Assembly (NCBI GenBank): GCA_016508695.1
Contig: VNKQ01000013.1
Location: forward strand, 558,001 to 622,000
Source of the DNA: Hyphodiscus hymeniophilus
Lineage: Eukaryota > Ascomycota > Leotiomycetes > Helotiales > Hyphodiscaceae
Length of the DNA: 64,000 nucleotides
Direction: 5' to 3'
Under the pieces are notes generated by a model that saw only the letters and a program-made list of their open reading frames with translations, was not told where the DNA came from and ran no database searches. Made by a program: the position numbers and the translations under genes. Within the stretch, counting starts at the first letter, position 1. Every line of letters begins with the position of its first letter. Positions 56,054 through 64,000 of this stretch are shown one piece after another.

Positions 56054-58426
56054 TCAAACTGCCAACTCAACCTTCTTGCTACCATCAATGTACTTCTTGT
56101 ACGGTGCCAACGCAGCCTGGACTTCACCTCCCTCTCCGCAGTATTTTTCTACTTGCTCGGGGCATCTGCCGATGAAGTTCATTGGGTCCAACATATCGTC
56201 AATCTCACCGTGAATGGCAGCGAAGTATTTGGAACCCTTGATTCGGGCGATGAGGTCGTTAGGCTTGCCTTCCTTCTTGACGACATCGCTGGCTTGGTGG
56301 GAGAGGACTCGGATTTCTTCGTGGGCTTCTTGGCGGTTGCCTCCCTTTGATACGAGCTTCATGATGATGTTCTCGGTAGCCATGAATGGGAGCTCAGCCA
56401 TGAGACGACTGCGGATCACAGCGGGGTAAACGACGAGACCAGAAACCACTATTTGGGGCAGTCAGCAATCTTTAATGCAAGGGTATTTGTTCAATGAGAA
56501 GGAGCAACACATACCGTTTTGCAGTGCGAGCATGTCAGCGTCGGCAGTTAGGAAGGCTTCTGGGAGTGTGATGCGACGAATGGCACCTACGAAAGTCAGA
56601 GACTAGTGTTGATTTATATGACGGGTTGGCTGAAAACTTACTGTCATCAAGTGTGCGCTCGAACCATTGTTGGGCATAAGTATCAGAGGCATTCTTGTTG
56701 AGGTTTGCAAGGTGACGACCGAGACTAGCAATACGTTCAGAACGCATGGGGTTACGCTTGTATGCCATTGCCGATGAGCCGATCTGGTCTTTCTCAAATG
56801 GTTCCTCCATCTCCTTCTGGGCAGCCAAATGTCTGATATCACCTGTAATTCTCTGAACGGTAGCTCCGAACGCAGAGAGGACATTGACAACTCTTAAATC
56901 AACCTTTCTGGAGTACTGAATTGAAGCCAAGGTCAGTTTGAGCTCGTCCAGAAGAGATTGGAGAACACAGTCGGTTCATTGCTCGAACAAACTATGTTCA
57001 AGGGTAAGAGGAGGGTCGAGGAAATGAGCAGTCAGTGTTTGGAGCAAGACTCTCCATCAGTAGGGAAACAAACGAGACCAGGGTTACGAACCGTTTGGGT
57101 GGAGATAGTGTAGCAGGAAGGGAACCCTGCCTTGTCACAGAGAATCTTATTCAATTTATCGATTTTAGCAGTATCACCGTGGAAGATTTCCATAAAGGAG
57201 GCTTGAGTCTTTGACATAATCAGCATGAGTCTCACTGCGACGGGATCTGGAATTTGGGTGCTCGATTGTGGTGAATATACTTACTCCAGTTGTGCCTTGT
57301 GCACCTCGAAACTTGAGATCGCTGCGAACACGTTGCATGTCTTCAAGGTCCATGAGCAAGTCCTGAATCCTACGGCAATGATCAGCAGGGTTACTTCAAA
57401 GAAAAACATATCCTATGTTAGCTTTTCTCTTAGTTTCGGCTAAAAGTTACCATTGAGCAGATCTCCGACCGACCGTGATGCATTGAGCAGGTTGATAGTG
57501 CTATATCATTAATCAACATTTATCTCAGTGGTAATCGGCACACAATGTCTCACAGTGTAGCCAAGAGTTGGTTCATCCTTCCATTGTAAAGCAAACTTTG
57601 ACAATGAGTGGACGATGCCGGCCAGCTTTGGGAGAAGGTTATCAAGACCATCACGAAGGAAGATGAGATCGGCATTGTCCTAGAGATTCCACAGTCAGTA
57701 TTTGTTTACTGATATTGACAACATCAATTCAGAAAACTCACAGTGACGTAGCATGAGGTAGCACCCCAGTGAATGATACCAGCAGCCTTCGGGGCCTTTT
57801 GACCAAATGCATGGACATGGGCCATGACATCGTGTCGACGCTTTCGTTCCTATTAGTTGTAAGTTAGTTGCGAACCACCACTGATCTTTGTGGATAGCTA
57901 TGGCGAAAGTAGCAAATTATAAGCATTGCCTTTTCCAGTCCTTTGCCTGAAATGAACTTTTCAACATAGCTAGCCCATTTAAGCTTGTCAAACCTCCATT
58001 GTCAAATCTTGGATTCATCTTCGAAATGTTCTATTCCCGGACAATTTTGGACATGATGCAACGGTTGATGTCTCAACCGTTGTTCCTCTGCGGGTATGAA
58101 ATGCCATTGAACAGGGTTCAGGAACTCACCTCCTCTGCCGCAACCTTGAAATCCTCATCCGTGAACTCAATATTGGCTCTCATCTCCGCCAATGCCTCCT
58201 CTGAGATGGCGAGTCCCAATTCTTGCTCTGCCTCGGCCAGCCAGATCCATAACTTTCTCCATGTGGTTGCTCGAGTGCGTGCCGAGAAGATCGTACTCAT
58301 CTCCTTGCCTGTTTTACGAAATGTCAACAACAGCCCACTTATTGTGATTCTTCAATCGAAGCGCATGGTTGACTTACTCGCATAACGCGTGTTAAGCGGA
58401 GTCTGGTAAGAGTCGTTGGCAGACAT
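56054..58426 (-). CDS. ADE13: Adenylosuccinate lyase
   Basis: Ten exons are predicted: 58426-58378, 58308-58130, 57849-57742, 57679-57554, 57500-57451, 57369-57285, 57208-57092, 56915-56642, 56586-56515 and 56448-56054. They give 484 residues, close to the 482 of yeast Ade13. The enzyme cleaves fumarate from SAICAR and from adenylosuccinate in purine synthesis; it is a cytosolic homotetramer. Visible features are RRRHDVMAHVH, HWGATSCYVTDNADL, HYQPAQ, RGAQGTTGTQASF and the family signature SSAMAYKRNPMRSE, whose serine loop closes over the active site. All nine introns are GT-AG. The second intron (57850-58129) is 280 nt, far longer than the others. The gene is divergent from TAN1 over 269 bases. 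Confidence 0.96.
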
Positions 58427-58695
58427 GATGTACGATCGCGTCAAGGAAAATTGTTGTGGGAAAGGCGAGGTTGTCTTGCGATAGAAATTAATTGTCGGCC
58501 GTCGACAGACAAATTCACTCGACCCCGCCAAAAGTTAACGGCAGAATAATTGCCGTAAGCCGTTTACGGAGCATCCTCAAAGTGGTGAACCGAGTTTCTC
58601 AGCCTTGCCTTTGGAGCCAAAAGTTTTTAGCGTATTTCAAAGTCAAGTTCTCATTCAACATTAGCAAGGTCACAGCACCATTGCGACGTCAAAAC
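58427..58695. promoter_or_regulatory. Bidirectional promoter of ADE13 and TAN1
   Basis: 269 bases separate the start codons of two divergent genes. A GACGTCA, a CRE/ATF-like half palindrome, is at 58685-58691, next to the TAN1 start. No clear TATA is present. Confidence 0.6.
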
Positions 58696-60318
58696 ATGTC
58701 TGATTCAAAGAAGCGAAAGGAGGGACCAGGCGATGATAGAAGTAGAGGTATGAAGAGAAGCAAGGTACGTTTCAATTGTTACCTATTGTATATTACTTGT
58801 CTTGTTCCTGGCGTTTCCGCCCTCAAGCCTCTTTCGTCCTTCCAAATTTGGTAAAGGATGCATAGTCAGAACGTCCATAACTTCTTTCTGTTTGTGCAAT
58901 GAAGATAGGACAAGCATACAGTCGATCGGAAATTGAGTCACGTGCCCAAGTTACTGGCAATCGGGAGATATTTTGATATTCTGTCACCATCAAGTGGGGG
59001 AAGAGAGTTCCTAAGTCAAAGCCATGCCATTCAAGCTGGTCAAGCATCCTGAAGCCCTATTCTCATGCTGTCAAATATCCCCAAGCTTGTTCTCGAATTT
59101 TGCTCCTGACATTTGAAAGGGAGGCTCTGGTGGAAAATGGCAGACTCCACATCAAGCAGCCAAGGTCGCTTCTCGGGGTTCTGGAAGAGTAGAGGTCGGT
59201 GATATGGGTATATGGGCTACTTGTGCAAGACGGATGGAGGGCCGAGCAACGGAAGAACTCAAAGCCATGTTCGAGGAGGTCAGTCGTATCTTTCAATGGG
59301 TCATGCCCTATGACTGGTGAGCTGTACTGACTGTGAGCAGTGCGCTGAGCGATTCTATGGCTTAAAATCTGGTGCAGATCAGGCTGAGGATGAGGATGAG
59401 GATGAGTCCACTGACGACATCGAAGCTTCTATCAAGAAAGAAGTCGCATCGTTGGATGACCAAAAAGGCTTGAAGAAGCTCTTTTCCCCGGTTCACCTCG
59501 ACCTTGAATGTGTTTTGTTCTTCAAAACTCGAGCACCAATTGACCCGGTCGACTTCGTTCATCGGATATGCAAGGAGATAGTATCAAAACCTGGTATCAG
59601 AAGGATGAGGTATGCGAATCGCCTGACACCTGTAATTGCGATAGGAAAAGCAACAGAGAAAGGCCTCGAGGAGGTGGGCAAAACAGTCTTGGGCGCTCAA
59701 TTTCTACTGTCTGGCGAGGGAGCGAAGGAGCAGATGCAGAGGCCACAGCAGCTTACTCCTTATTCGGTGAGTGCCAGTCTCGCTTTGGATACTGTGAAAT
59801 TGGATTTCAGAGGCCGCACGAGTGGGCACAGATCTTCGCCGAGCTGCGGAGCTACTGCCCCCATCTTCCATCTTTGGAGTTGGTACCGAGCATGATCGAC
59901 TGACGCTCTTGTCAGTATGCCATTCGCCCTACGATCCGCAATCACACGACTCTCAAACGGGACACTGTCATTAAGCAGGTGGCCTCAATGGTGGGTGACA
60001 TGCACAAAGTCAATTTGACTGCTCCAGACAGAGTAATAATTGTCGAAATATATCAGGTAAGACTCGGCTCAATCAGACTATCTGCATTGGGACGTTGCAT
60101 TGATATGGGGTGTACTGACACATGTTTCTTAGACGGTGTGTGGTATGAGTGTTATTGGAGGTGATTGGGAGGAGTTGAAACGCTTTAACCTGGCGGAACT
60201 TTATCAGTCAACGAGACCTCCCCTGGAGAACAAGGCTGAGTCTAATCCGCAAGGAGTAACGACAGACGAGCCTCCACCTCCGCCGAGTCCACCTACTGAT
60301 GCAGCTTCTTCTGTTTGA
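58696..60318 (+). CDS. TAN1: tRNA acetylation adaptor Tan1 (THUMP domain)
   Basis: Five exons, 58696-58764, 59120-59278, 59341-59766, 59916-60056 and 60133-60318, give 326 residues. The N-terminus has a basic KKRKEG and MKRSK stretch and then GGSGGKWQTPHQAAK, typical of Tan1. The THUMP domain extends over about residues 140-290, with FKTRAPIDPVDFVHRIC and YAIRPTIRNHTTLKRD for RNA binding. Tan1 works with the acetyltransferase Kre33/NAT10 to make N4-acetylcytidine in serine and leucine tRNAs. Other fungal Tan1 proteins also carry acidic inserts like EDEDEDESTDD. The C-terminal 45 residues are proline-rich and probably disordered. Intron 1 (58765-59119) is 355 nt, the longest in the window, and contains a TGAGTCACGTG element. 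Confidence 0.93.
58934..58944 (+). promoter_or_regulatory. Composite TGAGTCA / CACGTG element in TAN1 intron 1
   Basis: TGAGTCA (58934-58940), the palindromic site of Gcn4/CpcA-type bZIP factors, overlaps CACGTG (58939-58944), an E-box bound by bHLH factors. It is 508 bases from the ADE13 start. Purine and amino-acid genes are Gcn4 targets in yeast. The match is exact, but function is inferred. Confidence 0.4.
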
Positions 60319-61905
60319 CAATGAGTCCGAGGCCAGGTATGCAACGAAATGGCTCGCACGACACAGTTGAGACATGAGAATCTAGGATCTTCTTTGCAGT
60401 TACCTATCCGAACTCTAAGTTGAAGCCGGAAACTCGATCAAGTCACCAAGCTGCGAGAGAACTCAGAATCTTCAGATCCAAATTTCCATCACCCGTTGCT
60501 CACTTTCCTATTCAGCGAATGCAAGAATTGCAGTGAATTGAGAAATTGAGTTCCAAGCCACACGGGCAGAGTCGTTCAAATCCCGAGCTGTGAATAACGT
60601 CCAATCTCGCCTGACCGCTTTGTTCGGCAGCCATGCATAATTGTAACCTCCGACAGGGGTCCTATGGGCGTTGCCTCGTTGAAACCTGGATCAGGATTGG
60701 GTGCTTATCGCCAGAGTTCGATCTCAACGGCTTCATCATTTCCTGCGAATCCTTACACCGCAAGGACCCCTCTCGCGTCTTGTTCCTGAAAGCTCTCTCT
60801 CTCTCGTCCGCCTACCATTCCAATGCCATAACGATCAGATCGATTGGTCCTGACTTTTTAATACTCCGGCCAACTCAATAAATTGCCGATAAATTACCGA
60901 TGTTCTTGTGAGCTTCTACTTCTAGCTCCGAAACCCCCAGTTTTCGCTACTGACCCACTGAATCGGGCGCGTACAGCGATCTCCAGGCTAAGCCGGATCG
61001 ATACAATTTAGGCGAAGTGGCAAGGAGGGACGAAGGATACGAGCTTGGAGATGATATTGGCGGAACTCCCTGTTCTACGCGTGTCAAGTGTTTCCTACAA
61101 GAATCAAAAAAGTCTGATGACCACCCGGCTGAGTTCGGAGTCACGATGATGCTCTTCACGAGATCAGCGGCGTATGTTGTTGACAAAGAAAGGGAGATGG
61201 GCAGGATGGGAACTCTGGATGTCGACAGTGCAAGGGTCAGCTTGCAGCCCTACAATTCTATGAACGCCACGGCCCCTATGGACGGTACGAATTGCAGCAT
61301 CCAGTAGCGGTGGCTGACGAACACACCCCGCAATAAAGAAGGGCATTTCCTTTCCTGCCATCATCATCTTCTTCTCGCCCGGGTCTAGATTTACGCCTCC
61401 ACTCGGACGGCGGGATTTTGGAGAGCGAGATGGCCAGGCTACGAGATGGCATTTCAGAAAATGATCCTTCTTTTCCATCTGATATGATGCACTTGACTGG
61501 TACTTTTCGGCGCCAGCCGAATCTTGGAAGCTCTAACCCTAGGTATACTTGCTTAGGTAGTTCTCTGGGTCTCTGGGAGACTAAAACTGACTCGACTGAA
61601 GTTACAGAAATTACCGAACTGACTTGTGATATCCACAGACGCAGCTTCGGTAAGGTTAGTTACACGATATCCACTGGCATAGCTCTATGTCGGTTTCTCT
61701 CGTATCCGTTTCCGGCGAAGGCCATATGTTACTGGCTGCTCTCTAACGATTCCAGATGAAGCAGGGAACCATTGGCTTGAATGGAAGAGGTGTACGTATA
61801 ACGTTTTGGAATATCGCATTATGGATATATGCACCGTCTCCTGACTCCTAGTCCTGTCCATCCAAAATCAGAAGCTCACCCCCTCTCGGCAACCTGACAC
61901 ACCCG

Positions 61906-61923
61906 CCTCCTCCTCCTCCTCCT
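61906..61923. repeat. (CCT)6 microsatellite
   Basis: Six perfect CCT units followed by a C run, inside a pyrimidine-rich segment. Confidence 0.85.
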
Positions 61924-62484
61924 CCCCCCTTGACTCCCTGACTTCCTGAGGGATTCTCTGGCTTCCACCAAAATTCCATGCATGAGATATCCATCCATGA
62001 TGTTGCATCCAGACACCCACACCCACTTCCTTCCTGCACATTCGCTTGACGCCGCCCAATAGGAGAATTAAGTGTAGCCACCCTTGAGCGTGCTCCCATT
62101 CTAGGCCCCCCCTCCACTCTTCGCACCACCTCCCTCACAGTCGCAGAACCCCATCGAGCGAGGCCCAGCGGATGCAGTCATCCTAGATCCCCACGTACCG
62201 CAACCAATGGGCGACCCCCTCGATTAAACGACCAGACGCCGCCCGAGGGGGGCCCAACATGCGAGAAAGCCATTGAAGCGCCCAGACGCGGCAACTTGCC
62301 GATTGTTCTCCCAGTCAACATGACAACAAGTAAGATGAGATGAGACGGAGATGCAGATGGGAAACGCCCATTATTTGCCCATTTGCGAAGCGGTCGCTCG
62401 CCCTCTCGTCTATGCCAGCCAATCGGCCCTACTGCTGCGAAACGAAGAATGAGGCCGAGCCTTGCTGGAGCATCTCGCCTCGCC

Positions 62485-62512
62485 CATTCATTCATTCATT
62501 CATTCATTCATT
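62485..62512. repeat. (CATT)7 microsatellite
   Basis: Seven perfect tandem CATT units. The unit is a tetranucleotide and the tract is likely to vary in length between strains. Confidence 0.9.
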
Positions 62513-63123
62513 CGTGCCTCCCAGTCTGAGCAGCATATTCGGGTATGGCTAGCCTTGCCAGGTGAGGCACTCAGGCAGCACAGCGTCCGGTCCTTATTCA
62601 CACGACGCGTCTCATCTCTCCTGTCCGGCCTATCGAACATGTCATATTGCATCTGAAAACTGCAACTGCAACAACTGCTGTTTGTTCCCTCTCAATTAAT
62701 TAATCAATCCTTACTGCACACTTTACCTCTCCTGCTTCGGGAAGGAGAGCCAAATGCGCACGCATTGAGTGAAGGGGAGAGAGAGGGTCGGTCTTTTCCT
62801 CTCAGACGAAGTAGCTCTCCCAATCGCTCGCTTCAAAGTCACTCACTCGCTCCATCAAACGCCCACCCGCCCTTCGCAGCATCATCGACACGGGATCTTT
62901 AAGTCCAAGCATTCTTAATCGAACGGCGAGCATATATTACGTTGAAAAAATACGTAGGTGGATGGCTTCTCCGCCACGTAAGCCACTGTCTAGTTCAGCT
63001 ACTCCCTATCCACATCCGCATCCCCTTTCTCGTCCTCGCCTACGATATCTACATAAGGGACTAGGCCTTTCGCCTGGCTCTGACCCACAACAAGAAATCG
63101 CTCTATATCCTCCTTGAACAAGA

Positions 63124-64000
63124 ATGTCCTGCTCTCCCAGGGCAGCTGTGTCTTCCCGTCCTCACTTAACCTCGCTCATGTATTCCCTCCCCGTCCGCCG
63201 CCTCAAGGAGATCCTCAGCCATGTCGTCCCCGACGTAACACTCGGCCCCGTCGAACAATTACCCTCAACACAGCTCCCAAGACTCTACGCCCTCAGCATG
63301 TCAGATGACCGCAAACTTCTCCTGTCCTTTGCCCCAAGCCTGGCCGTCCGTTTGCTCAGACAAGAATCGACCATCCTCTCGTCTGAAGCAACCTTGGTCT
63401 ACTTCATCGCGGGCTCAGGACGGCGATCCGAGATGGAAGGCTCTCCAGGGAGCGAGATCGAAGGTCCTTCGACCCCAGTGGTTGCGAATTTGCAACGCCT
63501 GATCCCGAAACTGCTCAAACATTCCTCTAACAATAGGGAGATGGCGTATCCGTACAGTATCTTCCAGAACACAAAGGGAGCCCCGCTTTCCACGCTTTCC
63601 ATCTATCTGAGCCTCTCGGAACGGCGGACTGTGGATAAGCAGCTCGGTACCATGGCAAGGGGATTGGCATCTTTGACTTCTCCGTCGGGAGCTTTTGGGA
63701 CCGTGAGCCGTGTCCTACCTGACCCCTTTACTCCGGTGTCCCCCACTGCACCGCCCATGACGGGCTCCAAGAGCTGGGCGGAGGCATTCAACGTACTTCT
63801 TGAAGGTATTCTGAGGGATGGGGAGGATATGGCTGTACTTCTACCCTATGACGTTGTTCGCTCGCACTACCAACGCCTGTCATGGCGGCTGGAAGCCGTG
63901 ACCTTGCCTCGGCTAGTTGTCTTGGATGCAGGCAGTGCAACAAATGTGATGGTTGAGAGGAGATCAGAGGACGGCGAATCAGTAGCCACGGGCGAAGGTG
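63124..64000 (+). CDS. Aminoglycoside phosphotransferase/choline kinase-like protein, 5' part
   Basis: An open frame starts at 63124 (or at a second in-frame ATG, 63178) and runs off the right edge after 292 codons without a stop. It has the general layout of the fungal APH family. An N-lobe has LLLSFAPSLAVRLLRQE and then SSEATLVYFI. A linker region follows with IPKLLKHSS, YPYSIF and GAPLSTLSIYLS. A helical C-lobe has LGTMARGLASLTSPSGAFG and SWAEAFNVLLEGILRDGEDM, and PRLVVLDAGSATNVMVE lies near the nucleotide and metal-binding part. Fungal members are of unknown substrate and many may not be active kinases. The canonical HGD loop is not evident in the visible part, so activity is unproven. 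Confidence 0.6.
   Translation, partial: MSCSPRAAVSSRPHLTSLMYSLPVRRLKEILSHVVPDVTLGPVEQLPSTQLPRLYALSMSDDRKLLLSFAPSLAVRLLRQESTILSSEATLVYFIAGSGRRSEMEGSPGSEIEGPSTPVVANLQRLIPKLLKHSSNNREMAYPYSIFQNTKGAPLSTLSIYLSLSERRTVDKQLGTMARGLASLTSPSGAFGTVSRVLPDPFTPVSPTAPPMTGSKSWAEAFNVLLEGILRDGEDMAVLLPYDVVRSHYQRLSWRLEAVTLPRLVVLDAGSATNVMVERRSEDGESVATGEG

Larger units (their letters stand above)
60319..63123. other. Intergenic and long promoter or leader, 2.8 kb
   Basis: No gene is recognised. The right-hand 1.3 kb is rich in pyrimidine tracts and simple repeats, as in long 5' leaders of fungal regulated genes. It contains a (CCT)6 run at 61906 and a (CATT)7 run at 62485. Short open frames there are of biased composition. 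Confidence 0.45.

Overview
The window is nuclear DNA of a filamentous ascomycete (Pezizomycotina). Genes are split by many short introns (about 42 to 143 nt) with fungal branch sites (CTAAC, CTGAC) just before the acceptor. The gene set is typical of the group: two Zn2Cys6 regulators, a full-size ABCG pump, a DHA1 major-facilitator pump, a STAND-type N-terminal domain and an LLEQQ-repeat protein. A member of Leotiomycetes is my best guess, from general resemblance only. No tRNA, rRNA, CRISPR array or intact transposon was found.

Layout. 0.8-5.9 kb: secreted M28 aminopeptidase, PhzF-like isomerase and a small DUF4267 membrane protein, all forward. 6.3 kb: relic of an NAD(P)-binding (NmrA-like) gene. 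7.1-17.6 kb: Zn2Cys6 regulator, a small five-exon ABM-type monooxygenase visible only after splicing, a glutathione-independent formaldehyde dehydrogenase-like zinc dehydrogenase, and convergent to it an ABCG transporter of about 1,312 residues. This looks like a small catabolic, detoxification or metabolite locus. 17.6-31.6 kb: gene-poor, with one Zn2Cys6 regulator carrying an AT-hook. 31.6-40.3 kb: housekeeping genes (a proline-rich disordered protein, cohesin acetyltransferase Eco1, polyprenyl diphosphate synthase Coq1, V-ATPase assembly factor Vma12). 40.5-44.7 kb: a head-to-head pair, one gene with a STAND-like N-terminal domain, a coiled coil and a zinc ribbon but no NTPase, the other with repeated LLEQQ motifs. 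47.4-60.3 kb: MFS transporter, nucleoporin Nup37, an F-box protein, adenylosuccinate lyase, and Tan1 for tRNA acetylation. 63.1 kb to the edge: start of an APH-like kinase gene.

The points most worth a second look are the STAND-N/LLEQQ pair, three GC-AG introns in the first 13 kb, the hidden ABM gene, the NAD(P)-binding relic, and a TGAGTCACGTG element in a long first intron beside the ADE13/TAN1 promoter. Exon boundaries were worked out by hand from frame, splice consensus and family resemblance; no search was run.
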